The translations under genes and the position numbers were made by a program. Positions 8,868 to 17,537 of a stretch of 64,000 nt of DNA are shown here, piece by piece (the stretch's first letter is position 1; every line of letters starts with the position of its first letter). The notes beneath the pieces are model-generated. The model saw only the letters and a program-made list of their open reading frames with translations, ran no database searches and was not told where the DNA came from. This DNA comes from Thermoguttaceae bacterium (GTDB lineage: Bacteria > Planctomycetota > Planctomycetia > Pirellulales > Thermoguttaceae), in assembly GCA_029975295.1 (NCBI GenBank), contig JARKPK010000082.1, forward strand, positions 1 to 64,000. Reading direction: 5' to 3'.

Positions 8868-10253
8868 ATGCCGCGCCGCAATCTCATCGTGCTGTTCGTC
8901 GTCGCGGTGGTTTCGTTGATCTGCTATCAGCGAACGCCCCGCAATCGCTATGGCGAAACCGTGGCGCGGGCGATCGACCTGGTTTCGAGCCACGCATTGG
9001 AACCCCTGCCGGCCGACAAACTCTACGAAGCGGCCATGTCGGGCATGATGGCGGGGTTGGACGACTATTCCGGATTCGTTCCGGCCGAGCGGCTTCAGCG
9101 ATTCACCGAAGAGATCGACCAGGAGTTCGCCGGCGTCGGCCTCGAAGTGCGCCGCGACGAGAAGTCGGGCGAGTTGATCGTGGGAAGCCCGTTGGTCGGT
9201 TCGCCCGCCCAACGCGCGGGCATTCGCGCGGGCGACCGGATTGTGCGCATCGACCAGCGCCCGACACGCGATCTGTCGCTCGACGATGCGGTTCGGCTGA
9301 TGCGCGGCCGGCCCGGCGCCCGAGTTGCCCTGGCCATTCTCCGACCCGGCGAGGAGGAGGAGAGAGTCGTCGAGCTGGTCCGCGAAGTGGTCCAAGTCGA
9401 TACGGTATTGGGCTGTTCCCGCAACGCCGACGGGTCGTGGAATTATCTGCTGCCCGATCACCCGCAGATCGCGCTGGCGGCGATCAGCAGCTTCGGCAAG
9501 GAGACGGCGCAAGAACTGCAACGGGTGCTCGACGGCCTTGGCGCCCGCGGCATGAAAGCCCTGGTGCTCGATGTCCGCGACGATCGGGGCGGGCTGCTCC
9601 GCGCGGCGATTGCCGTGTGCAATCTCTTTCTCGAAGAAGGCGTGATTGTCACCACGCGCGGCCGCAGCGGCGATCACGTGCGCGATGAATACCGTGCCGA
9701 GGGCAAGGCCCCATTCGCGAAATTGCCCTTGGCCGTGCTGATCAACGGCGATACGGCCAGCGCCAGCGAGATCGTGGCGGCCTGCTTGCAGGATCACGCC
9801 AGGGCGGCGATTGTCGGGCAGCGGAGCTACGGCAAGGGCACCGTGCAGGAAATCTTCGAGCTCGAACCGGGCCGCGGCGCGCTGCGGCTGACCACGGCCA
9901 GCTACTGGCGGCCCAGCGGGCAGAACATCCATCGCCGGCGCAACGCCCAACCCGACGAAGCCTGGGGCGTGATGCCCGACGAAGGGCTTCAAGTCGTCTT
10001 CGACGCCGAGGAATTAAAACGATGGCGGCTGAGCCGACTGAAAGCCGCCTCGCCCGCGCCGGCCGAATCACCCGACGAAGACGCCGGGGAACCGTTCGTC
10101 GATCGGCAACTTCAGGCCGCCGTTGATTACTTGCTCGAACGCCTCGGCGAAGCCCCGCCCCGCACGCCGCCCGATCCGCCGAAAACCGCAACGACCGACG
10201 ACGCCGCCCCTGCGGCAACGGAACGGCCCTCGGAAAGCAACGCCGCACCGTGA
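8868..10253 (+). CDS. S41 family C-terminal processing peptidase (CtpA-like)
   Basis: The 461-residue protein is a CtpA/CtpB-type serine protease. An N-terminal membrane anchor or signal (residues 4-20, LIVLFVVAVVSLICY) is followed by a short helical cap, a PDZ domain at about 85-165 (GVGLEVRRDE, then GSPAQRAGIRAGDRIV) and the protease domain at about 180-375. Catalytic Ser lies in SASASEI near residue 298 and Lys in YGKGTVQ near 322. The C-terminal 60 residues are Pro/Ala-rich and probably disordered. It lacks the DUF3340 extension of the Prc protein encoded at 4922-6988, so the two are different S41 subfamilies. GGAG lies upstream of the ATG. It probably processes or degrades an envelope protein. 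Confidence 0.9.
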   Translation: MPRRNLIVLFVVAVVSLICYQRTPRNRYGETVARAIDLVSSHALEPLPADKLYEAAMSGMMAGLDDYSGFVPAERLQRFTEEIDQEFAGVGLEVRRDEKSGELIVGSPLVGSPAQRAGIRAGDRIVRIDQRPTRDLSLDDAVRLMRGRPGARVALAILRPGEEEERVVELVREVVQVDTVLGCSRNADGSWNYLLPDHPQIALAAISSFGKETAQELQRVLDGLGARGMKALVLDVRDDRGGLLRAAIAVCNLFLEEGVIVTTRGRSGDHVRDEYRAEGKAPFAKLPLAVLINGDTASASEIVAACLQDHARAAIVGQRSYGKGTVQEIFELEPGRGALRLTTASYWRPSGQNIHRRRNAQPDEAWGVMPDEGLQVVFDAEELKRWRLSRLKAASPAPAESPDEDAGEPFVDRQLQAAVDYLLERLGEAPPRTPPDPPKTATTDDAAPAATERPSESNAAP

Positions 10254-10259
10254 TAGAAT
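10251..10259 (+). promoter_or_regulatory. Possible extended -10 element for the SGNH hydrolase gene
   Basis: TGATAGAAT combines a TGn extension with a TAGAAT -10 box (10254-10259). It overlaps the stop codon of the preceding protease gene and lies about 190 nt before the hydrolase ATG. No good -35 box is present. Confidence 0.25.
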
Positions 10260-10447
10260 AGAACCCAACCGAAACGAACCGCGACCAACCGCCCTGACGC
10301 CGGACCGCAACAGACTCGCGGCTGAATGCAATGGGCGAAATCGATCGCGGCCGGAAGCCGTCGTCGCCCGCCGTCCGGCCGTCGCACCAAACGTTATCGC
10401 CTTCCGGCGCCGAACATTATCTTCAGCACACTCTGAGGGCCGAATCA

Positions 10448-11257
10448 ATGAACCATTGCTCCAACGTTCTCAATGAAATTGCGGACATCTCGAGTCGGCC
10501 CAAGCGGGCGACATACACAACGGGCCGCATCGTTGCGATGGCGGCCGCTTTCCTCGTCGTGTGCGCCTGTTTCAGCGCGTCGCATTGCCTCGTTTCGACC
10601 GCCAGCGCTGCCGCCGCCGAGCCGGCCGCAGCCAACGCGAATCGTTGGGAACAAAGCGTTGCCAAGCTCGAAGAAGGCCTGCGAGCAAACCCTCCGCCCA
10701 AGGGCGCAGTCCTCTTCTTGGGCAGCTCGAGCATTGTCGGCTGGAATGTTAAAAAGTCGTTTCCCGACTTGCCCACGGTGAACTGCGGCTTCGGCGGCTC
10801 GCAGATGGCCGACGCCGCGCGCTATGTCGATCGCTTGGTCGTGCCCTGGAAACCGCGGATCGTGGTGGTTTACTCGGGCGACAATGATTTGAAGGCGGGC
10901 AAGTCGCCCGAGCAAGTCCGCGACGACTTCGTGACGCTGGCCGAGAAAGTCCATGCTCAGTTGCCGCAGACGAAGATCGTGCTGATCGGCGTCAAGCCGA
11001 GCATCGCCCGATGGAGCCTGATCGAGAAGATTCGGGCGACCAACAGACTGCTGGCGGCTGCTGCCGCACAAGCCCCCCAGAATCGGATCGTGTTCGTCGA
11101 TGTCGAGCCGCTCATGCTCGACGCCGCCGGCCGACCCCGCGCCGAAATCTTCAAAGACGACGGACTGCACCTGAACGCCGAGGGCTACGCCTTGTGGGCG
11201 AAGAAGATCGCCCCGTTGATCGAGGCGAAGGCTTCGGCCGGCACGCCGGACAAATAG
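10448..11257 (+). CDS. Secreted SGNH/GDSL-family hydrolase
   Basis: The 269-residue protein is a predicted exported esterase or lipase-type hydrolase. The SGNH blocks are visible: LFLGSSSIVGW (nucleophile Ser), GFGGSQ (oxyanion Gly), YSGDND (block III Asn) and DGLHLNAEGY (catalytic Asp-His). A hydrophobic signal segment is at about residues 30-58. Start choice is uncertain: the ATG at 10448 gives a long charged stretch before the signal, while the ATG at 10538 begins directly at the hydrophobic core. The substrate is unknown; planctomycete relatives are often linked to acetylated polysaccharide breakdown. It is convergent with the large Tat-exported protein downstream. Confidence 0.85.
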   Translation: MNHCSNVLNEIADISSRPKRATYTTGRIVAMAAAFLVVCACFSASHCLVSTASAAAAEPAAANANRWEQSVAKLEEGLRANPPPKGAVLFLGSSSIVGWNVKKSFPDLPTVNCGFGGSQMADAARYVDRLVVPWKPRIVVVYSGDNDLKAGKSPEQVRDDFVTLAEKVHAQLPQTKIVLIGVKPSIARWSLIEKIRATNRLLAAAAAQAPQNRIVFVDVEPLMLDAAGRPRAEIFKDDGLHLNAEGYALWAKKIAPLIEAKASAGTPDK

Positions 11258-11299
11258 CTCCCGCGCTCCGTTCCGCCCGCACCGGCGGCGCGCACGCGA

Positions 11300-13903
11300 T
11301 CACCACGAGATGACCAGCTCGCCAGTGATGCCGCGGCCGACCACGCGCCGGCCCTCGTCTTCGATCGTTACCGGGTGGAATTTCGTGTTGGTGATGGCAA
11401 CGTTGTTGACGGCAAATGTGACCTTGGCCGCATCCGCGCCGGCTTCGGGCAGAAAGTGAACCGTCGCCTCGCGCAGGCCGCGGAGATGCAACCGGCGGCG
11501 AACACCTACCTGCCCGCTATACCGCTCGATGCACGAGATTTCGCCGTCGGCCTGCTGATCGAGCAGCACACGCACCTCGTGATGCCAGGCCCGGGGCAAG
11601 CGGTAGTATGCCGTGCCGCCGCGCAGCAGGCCGTCGTGTCCCACCAGCACCGGCGCCCCCAACGGCCAACGCAGGCCGATCTCGACCACCGTCGAGGGGC
11701 AGTAGCCGGAAATGTAGTACCCGTTGCGACACCGGGCGGCCAGCACCATCGGGCTGCGCGTGGTCAGCCCCGGCTTATCGAACGAAACCGTAACGCCCAG
11801 CCGCGGCAGCATCCAGCGCAGCAACCGTTCGGAAAGGAACAGCTTCCGCGGATCGTGCGGCACGGGCAGGCGGGCGTTGGTGACCGCGGCCGAGAAGCTG
11901 CCCCGAACCCAGGCCAACCGTCCGCGGCCCAACGTGCGGCACACGGCGTACGCGCGGGTTTGGTCGCCTTGGCGTACCAGGGCGCACACTTCATCGGCGG
12001 CCGAGGCCCGATAGTCGGGATCGACCACGGCCTCGACCCCGCCGGCCGAAACAACCGCGTTGTGCTCGATGCGGTCGGGCACGGCATCGGAGCCGAATCG
12101 GTCGGCCGGAAGGCCGTGTTCCAGCGTGAGCGCGCCTTCGATCGGCTCCGCCCGTTTCAAACCGAGCGCCGCCAGCATTTTCGGGCCAGCGTGGGTCAGT
12201 GGACCGTAAAGCAGCACGCGCGCGCCCTCGGTCGCGGCGGCCGTCAATTCGGTTTCGAGGGCCGAGTCGGCGTCGGGCACGGGCGCCAGCAAGATCGTTT
12301 CGGCCAACACCTCCGGCCGCGCGCGGCGAACCTTGAGAAAGTTTTCGGTGCTCACCACCGAATTGAGCGGCAGCCCGTCGTTCAGCGCCCCGCGAAGGAA
12401 CCAATCGCCGAAAAACGCCTCGGCCGGGCGGCTCTGCTCGAACACGCGGCGATGATTCTCGGCGAAGGGGTAAATCCAAGTCATCAGCCCGGGCGCGTCG
12501 CTGTAGTTTTCGAGCCCGCGGACGATGTGCGGAATGACCTCGATCGGACATTGATCGGGCAGATGGCCGAACGAGTCGTCAATGGTCAGCAGCGCGACAT
12601 GCGACGGTCGGGAGATTTCGCCCTGGGCGTCGATGCGGGCCACGGCCAACGGCAGGTAGATGTCGTGCGGTGAGCGCCCGTAGCGGTCGAACCACGGGCT
12701 GTTGAGCCACCAGGGATCGTGCGTGTAGAAGCGGAAGGGAAACCGGCCGTTGGGCGGCAACTCGACGATCCGCGAAAGGTATCCGACGATCTCGAGTCCG
12801 AAATCGCTATCGAGCGCTCCCCACGGCGAATTGGGCGGGGCCACCATGTTGAAGTCGCCCGAGTAAATATCGGCCAGCGGCGTAGCGGCGGTGGCCAGGT
12901 CGGTGCCGGTGGCCAGATTCGTGCCGCGGGTTTCCAGCGGCAGGTCGCAGTGGCGGCGGAAGTCGCGACAGAAGCCGAGGATCGCCTGCCGGGCCGATTC
13001 GGCCTTGGCAGTGTCGAACCGCTGCCCGTCGAAAAGGATGCCCTTGGTGCTCCAAGCCGTCAGCGAAAACCCGAACCCATTCGAGAGCCAGAGGTAGTCG
13101 AAGCCCAGATCTCGGGCGAAGTGGGTCGTCTGCTTGCCGAGAAACGTGCCCAACGAGGTGCCCTCGGCAATGCCGTTGGGAAAGCCGGCGTAGGGCCGGT
13201 CGTCGGCGTGGAGCACGGCCGCGCACGAAACCCAGCGGCCCTTGCCGGCCGTATCGCCCTGGGCGATCTCTTTGTGTCGCTCGTACTTGAACGGCGACCG
13301 GGCGAACTCGGGCCCCGGATCGAAGGTGGCCCCGACGAACACCGGCTTGCCGGTCATTTGTCGGCCGACCTCCTTGAGCGAAGCGACGATGCGAGCCAAG
13401 TCGCCGTAGGTGATCCGCGGCGGATCGGCCATGTAGAGCTGCGGTTTCGAGTGCAGCGACTGGCCCGCCGGATCCCAGTGCAACGGTTCATCGGCCGGAT
13501 GGGCCATGCCGAGGTAGCGGGCCCATTCGATCTCGTCGTCGTTTCGGCCGCGATATTCGAGGATTTCGCTGCCGTCGGCGATCCACAGCAGCACGGCCGT
13601 CGATTCCGCCCGGCGAATCAGCGGCAGCCATTGCTCGAAGGCTTTCGCGGCCACGGCGCGGAGCGTCGCGCCGTCGAGCTTGCGATACGGCTTGAGGCTC
13701 ATCTCCAGCACCACGCGGCGGCAAAGCCGATCGGGCACAAGCGACGGGGAGGGCTGGGCCACCGGGATTTCGGGCCGAGCCTCGGCCCCCAGCAGGGCTG
13801 ACTGCGGCCCCGTCGCGCCGAACAACAGCGCAGCCGGCCACGCGGCCCCCATGCCCGCCATCGACGCCTTTAGCCAACTCCTCCGCGACCAGCGCGACGA
13901 CAT
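11300..13903 (-). CDS. Large Tat-exported protein of unknown function
   Basis: The 867-residue product starts with a twin-arginine signal (RRSWLKAS at about residues 7-14, then an Ala-rich hydrophobic stretch). I do not recognise a named family. The central region is rich in aromatic and acidic residues, such as LWIADGSEILEY, DDEIEWARYLGMAHP and FDYLWLSNGFGFSL, a texture typical of TIM-barrel glycoside hydrolases. The region at about residues 520-730 resembles a Rossmann-like GATase-type domain, and the C-terminus is beta-rich. A role in carbohydrate processing is inference only. The ATG at 13903 has AGGG 8 nt upstream; an alternative ATG lies at 13918. It converges with the SGNH hydrolase gene 42 bp away. 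Confidence 0.75.
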   Translation of the reverse strand: MSSRWSRRSWLKASMAGMGAAWPAALLFGATGPQSALLGAEARPEIPVAQPSPSLVPDRLCRRVVLEMSLKPYRKLDGATLRAVAAKAFEQWLPLIRRAESTAVLLWIADGSEILEYRGRNDDEIEWARYLGMAHPADEPLHWDPAGQSLHSKPQLYMADPPRITYGDLARIVASLKEVGRQMTGKPVFVGATFDPGPEFARSPFKYERHKEIAQGDTAGKGRWVSCAAVLHADDRPYAGFPNGIAEGTSLGTFLGKQTTHFARDLGFDYLWLSNGFGFSLTAWSTKGILFDGQRFDTAKAESARQAILGFCRDFRRHCDLPLETRGTNLATGTDLATAATPLADIYSGDFNMVAPPNSPWGALDSDFGLEIVGYLSRIVELPPNGRFPFRFYTHDPWWLNSPWFDRYGRSPHDIYLPLAVARIDAQGEISRPSHVALLTIDDSFGHLPDQCPIEVIPHIVRGLENYSDAPGLMTWIYPFAENHRRVFEQSRPAEAFFGDWFLRGALNDGLPLNSVVSTENFLKVRRARPEVLAETILLAPVPDADSALETELTAAATEGARVLLYGPLTHAGPKMLAALGLKRAEPIEGALTLEHGLPADRFGSDAVPDRIEHNAVVSAGGVEAVVDPDYRASAADEVCALVRQGDQTRAYAVCRTLGRGRLAWVRGSFSAAVTNARLPVPHDPRKLFLSERLLRWMLPRLGVTVSFDKPGLTTRSPMVLAARCRNGYYISGYCPSTVVEIGLRWPLGAPVLVGHDGLLRGGTAYYRLPRAWHHEVRVLLDQQADGEISCIERYSGQVGVRRRLHLRGLREATVHFLPEAGADAAKVTFAVNNVAITNTKFHPVTIEDEGRRVVGRGITGELVISW

Positions 13904-14074
13904 CGTCTCGGCCCTCATCAAGAATGTCCGTCGATCACTCGCAAGCGTTCGTTGATCGATGTCACTGAGCCACACGCAAAACAGACGCATCGCCCGCCCG
14001 TTTCAACCGCGGAGGCCCGTCAACCGCCAAAGCATATCATCGTCCAACGTCTTCCGGCAACCGAAAACCCAACG

Positions 14075-14374
14075 TCAACAGAAGCGCCCAACTGCCGACG
14101 ATTCCATGAAATCGAACCTTTCGCAACAACGGCGACGGCCGTCTCGCTCGGCGCAGATCGGGCAACCAAGCAGGGGAATGATGGCTTCCGGCCGCAGGCG
14201 ATTGCCGCAAGCCGGGCAGTTCGCTATCGTGGGCGATGCGCCGCCGTTGCGGCCTTTGTGTAAAGACGATCGATATTTCGAGAAACAAGGCCGAACCGGC
14301 TGCGCATCGCCCTCGGCGAATCGGCCGCCCGAGCGTCGGCGTGAACCGCAACTTCTTTCAGCGGCAAAAGGCAT
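14075..14374 (-). CDS. Possible small zinc-ribbon protein, divergent from archease
   Basis: This open frame of 99 codons has its ATG at 14374-14372, overlapping the archease ATG on the other strand, with AAGGTGG just upstream. Residues about 50-75 read NCPACGNRLRPEAII then GCPIC, a typical two-CxxC zinc ribbon, followed by a basic stretch and another Cys pair. The N-terminal 45 residues are Arg/Ser-rich and look poorly conserved. The spacer it would occupy (13904-14372) is otherwise empty. It may be genuine with a different start, or a chance frame. Confidence 0.25.
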   Translation of the reverse strand: MPFAAERSCGSRRRSGGRFAEGDAQPVRPCFSKYRSSLHKGRNGGASPTIANCPACGNRLRPEAIIPLLGCPICAERDGRRRCCERFDFMESSAVGRFC

Positions 14375-14783
14375 GTTCACCACCTTCGAGCACACGGCCG
14401 ATTTGGGCTTGCGCGTGCAGGCCGATTCGATCGAGTCGCTATTTGAAGAAGCGGCCTTGGGGCTGATGTCGATCGTGTGCCGCAATCCCAGTTCGATCGA
14501 AACGCGGCAAACGCGGCCGATTCGCATCGCGGGAACCGACTGCGAGGAGCTGCTTCACGATTGGCTCGACGAGTTGCTCTATCTGTTTTCGGCCGAACAT
14601 TGGCTGGCGGCCCGGTGCCGCGTCGCCTTCGACGCCGAAGGGCTGACGGCCGAAGCGAACGGCGAGCCGGTCGATCGCCGGCGTCATGAGTTGGGGCAAG
14701 AGGTCAAGGCGATCACCTACCATGGGCTGCGAGTCGCCCGCCACGACAACCAATGGTTGGCCGAGGTGATCGTCGATCTATAA
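14373..14783 (+). CDS. Archease (RtcB cofactor)
   Basis: The 136-residue SHS2-fold protein assists RtcB by promoting guanylylation and multiple turnover of the RNA ligase. The family signature opens at MFTTFEHTADLGLRVQADS, followed by LFEEAALGLMSIV, and the C-terminus carries VKAITYHGL and a terminal AEVIVDL. The metal-site residues Asp in EHTAD and the C-terminal Asp are present. Length matches the family (130-145 residues), so the ATG at 14373 is preferred over longer upstream extensions. The rtcB gene follows 142 bp later on the same strand, the classical functional pair. Confidence 0.92.
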   Translation: MFTTFEHTADLGLRVQADSIESLFEEAALGLMSIVCRNPSSIETRQTRPIRIAGTDCEELLHDWLDELLYLFSAEHWLAARCRVAFDAEGLTAEANGEPVDRRRHELGQEVKAITYHGLRVARHDNQWLAEVIVDL

Positions 14784-14925
14784 TTCCCTGCCCAGCGCTT
14801 TCGCGCCGGCGTGGGCCGCCTGCGGAAACCGGTGCGGGCGAGTGCGCGGGGTGCGGGCAATGCGCCGCGAGGTTCGGACGATCGCCCGAGCGGAACGGTG
14901 TTATCGTTGCGATGGAGAGTCGGTC

Positions 14926-16389
14926 ATGGGCAAAGAAGGCTTCACCGGACCCTTGGAACAGATCGACGAATGCACTTGGCGGATTCCGTCCGACTACAAG
15001 GCGGGAATGCGCGTCGAGGGGCGGATTTACGCCGATCATCGGCTCCTCGATCAGATTCGCTCCGATCAGGCGCCCGAACAAGTGGCCAACGTGGCCTTTC
15101 TGCCCGGCATTCAGCAGGCCAGCTTGGCCATGCCCGACATCCATTGGGGCTACGGCTTCTGCATTGGCGGCGTTTGCGCGACCGATCCCGAGGAGGGCGG
15201 AGTGATTTCGCCGGGCGGGGTGGGCTACGACATCAACTGCGGCGTCCGCCTGATTCGCTCGAACCTGCAATACGAAGAAGTCCGCCCCCGACTGAACCCA
15301 TTGATCGACGCGCTGTTCCGCCGCGTGCCCGCCGGTGTGGGCGAGGGCGGCGAGTACCTGTTCGGCGGCAGCGAAATGAAGGACCTGCTGCGCCGCGGGG
15401 CAGAACATCTGCGCGCCAAGGGCCTGGCCACGCAACGCGACCTGGAATTCACCGAAGCCGGCGGATGCCTGCCCGACGCCCGGCCCGAGTTCGTCAGCGA
15501 CCGCGCCCTGGCCCGCGGCGGCGACCAATGCGGCACACTGGGCTCGGGCAACCATTTTCTCGAAGTGCAGGTGGTCGAGGAAATCTGCGACCCGGCCGCG
15601 GCCGAGGCGATGGGCCTGACCCGCGGCTCGCTGGCGGTGATGATTCACTCGGGATCGCGCGGGTTGGGCTATCAGGTTTGCGACGACGCGCTGCGCGACA
15701 TGCGCGACGCTCCGCGACGGTACGGCATTTCGCTGCCCGACCGCCAATTGGTCTGCGCTCCGGTGCGCAGCGACGAGGGCCAACGCTACCTCGGCGCGAT
15801 GCGCTGCGCGGCCAACTTCGCCTGGGCGAACCGCCAGTTGCTCATGTGGCAAACACGCGAGGTGTTCGCCGAGTTCTTCGGCGCCGATTGGGAGCAGCTC
15901 GATCTGCAACTGGTGTACGACGTGGCCCACAACATCGCCAAGATGGAACGGCACGTGATCGACGGCCGCGAGAAACTGCTGTGCGTGCATCGCAAGGGTG
16001 CGACTCGGGCGTTCCCGGCCGGGCACCCCGAACTGCCCGAGGCCTATGCCCGGACCGGTCAACCGGTGATCATCCCCGGCGACATGGGCAGGGCAAGCTG
16101 GGTGTTGGCCGGCGAACCGGCGGCGATGGAAAAGACCTTCGGCACCTCCTGCCACGGCGCCGGGCGAGTGATGTCGCGCACCGCGGCCGTCGCCCATGCC
16201 CGCGGCCGCCGAATCGAACAGGAATTGGCCGATCGCGGGGTAGCCGCCCGATGCCGCCACTGGAAAGGCCTGGCCGAAGAACAGCCCGCCGCATACAAAG
16301 ACGTGAGCGTGGTGGTCGATGTGGTGCATCGGGCCGGGCTGGCCCGCAAGGTGGCACGGCTTAGGCCGGTTGGCGTGATCAAAGGCTGA
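14926..16389 (+). CDS. rtcB: RNA-splicing ligase RtcB
   Basis: The 487-residue enzyme joins 2',3'-cyclic phosphate (3'-phosphate) and 5'-OH RNA ends using GTP and Mn2+. Metal-binding motifs include GVGYDINCGVRL (Asp near 102, Cys near 105), GSGNHFLE near 205 and IHSGSRGLG near 240. The guanylylated His is in CHGAGRVMSR near residue 410. The ATG at 14926 has GGAGAG about 8 nt upstream and gives standard length. In bacteria RtcB repairs cleaved tRNA or rRNA, for example after toxin or stress damage. No RtcR regulator or RtcA is adjacent; only archease is. Confidence 0.95.
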   Translation: MGKEGFTGPLEQIDECTWRIPSDYKAGMRVEGRIYADHRLLDQIRSDQAPEQVANVAFLPGIQQASLAMPDIHWGYGFCIGGVCATDPEEGGVISPGGVGYDINCGVRLIRSNLQYEEVRPRLNPLIDALFRRVPAGVGEGGEYLFGGSEMKDLLRRGAEHLRAKGLATQRDLEFTEAGGCLPDARPEFVSDRALARGGDQCGTLGSGNHFLEVQVVEEICDPAAAEAMGLTRGSLAVMIHSGSRGLGYQVCDDALRDMRDAPRRYGISLPDRQLVCAPVRSDEGQRYLGAMRCAANFAWANRQLLMWQTREVFAEFFGADWEQLDLQLVYDVAHNIAKMERHVIDGREKLLCVHRKGATRAFPAGHPELPEAYARTGQPVIIPGDMGRASWVLAGEPAAMEKTFGTSCHGAGRVMSRTAAVAHARGRRIEQELADRGVAARCRHWKGLAEEQPAAYKDVSVVVDVVHRAGLARKVARLRPVGVIKG

Positions 16390-16453
16390 ACCTTGGGCGT
16401 TCGGCCGCCGAAAGCGCCGCAAGTGAAAGGCTCGCCCTGCCGTGGGCCGGGGC

Positions 16454-16552
16454 CAGTTGCGCTGCAGGCCGTCGACCACAACGTCTTAAAGCTGGCATCG
16501 TAGTGTTATCGCAACGGGTGGCAGGCCGCACACTGCAACGCAACCGGCTCCC
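16454..16552. repeat. 99-nt structured repeat, copy A
   Basis: This element matches 57852-57950 without gaps at about 73% identity. Terminal arms GTTGCGCTGCAG (16456-16467) and CTGCAACGCAAC (16533-16544) pair at 11 of 12 positions. It lies in the spacer between rtcB and the PEBP gene and has no conserved reading frame. Confidence 0.6.
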
Positions 16553-16620
16553 ATGGGCCGAGGTGCGCTTCAATCGAGTCGTCGCCCGTGGTACAACGAA
16601 ATCCAGGTGGGAGAAAACCG

Positions 16621-17238
16621 ATGAACCGGCGATTCCCGGCCGCCGTTGTTGCGGCGGCCGTTGCGTGGTTGGGAACCATGGGGTGCGGTCCGCGGGCGGC
16701 CGAGCGCGCCGCGCCGCCGGCCGGGCCGAAAGGCGTTCAAACCGAGGGGGTGCGAACCATGACCATCGAAATCACCAGCACGGCATTCAAGCAAGGCGAC
16801 CCGATTCCCAAGAAGTACACCGGCGAAGGCGCCGACGTTTCGCCGCCGCTGGCGTGGAAGAACCTGCCCGAAGGAACGAAGGAGTTGGCGCTGATTTGCG
16901 ACGATCCCGACGCCCCGACCGAAGAACCGTGGGTCCATTGGGTGATCTACAAGATTCCGGCCGGCGAGAAGGGCCTGCCCGAGGGCGTGCCGCGCGACCT
17001 GCGGCTGAAACAACCCGCCGGTGTAATGCAAGGGCGCAACTCTTGGCCGAAAGAGAACGTCGGGTATCGCGGCCCGATGCCGCCGCCCGGCCACGGCACG
17101 CACCGCTACTTCTTCCGGCTCTTCGCCCTCGACGGACATCTGACCATCGAGCCGGGCGCCACAAAAACCAAGCTGCTCGAAGAAATCCGCGATCACATTC
17201 TCGGCGAAGGGGTGCTGATGGGCACCTACGAACGCTGA
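16621..17238 (+). CDS. YbhB/YbcL family (PEBP-like) lipoprotein
   Basis: The 205-residue protein is a member of the phosphatidylethanolamine-binding/Raf kinase inhibitor-like superfamily. An N-terminal signal ending in LGTMGC is a lipobox-like site, with lipidation expected near residue 21. The PEBP core spans about 50-203, with DDPDAPTEEPWVHWV near residues 98-112 (ligand-site Asp and His), GPMPPPGHGTHRYFFRLFAL at about 155-174 and the C-terminal GEGVLMGTYER. Bacterial members have no firmly established reaction. The ATG at 16621 has GGGAG upstream and opens the signal peptide, so it is preferred over 16588. A second internal ATG at the start of the core (MTIEIT) would give a cytoplasmic form. 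Confidence 0.88.
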   Translation: MNRRFPAAVVAAAVAWLGTMGCGPRAAERAAPPAGPKGVQTEGVRTMTIEITSTAFKQGDPIPKKYTGEGADVSPPLAWKNLPEGTKELALICDDPDAPTEEPWVHWVIYKIPAGEKGLPEGVPRDLRLKQPAGVMQGRNSWPKENVGYRGPMPPPGHGTHRYFFRLFALDGHLTIEPGATKTKLLEEIRDHILGEGVLMGTYER

Positions 17239-17537
17239 CCGCCGCCTCGGCCGATACAATCGGCGCCATCGCTTCCGCTGGCACAGCCCGCCCGCATCGC
17301 TTTGCCGGGCGGCGGATTCGGCCGTTCCAAATCACCCCCGCTGCGCTGCGGCAAAGCTAAGTTTGTATGGCCCTTCAGGAACGCTCGGCCGGGGGCAGTC
17401 TTCGGTCGATCGATCCCTGTTGCGGTCTTGCCGAGCGTGGTTGTTCTTGCCTCAGCAATGCTCGGCGGCAACGCGGTTCGCCGCCGCTTTGACCGAGCAA
17501 CTGGTTTGCAAGGGGTTCGTCCCCGGGAGCCCAAGTC

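Noticed and set aside
13959-14372. N-terminal extension of archease by 138 residues
   Set aside because: The extension is Arg/Ser/Pro-rich and unlike archeases. The ATG at 14373 gives the standard family length.
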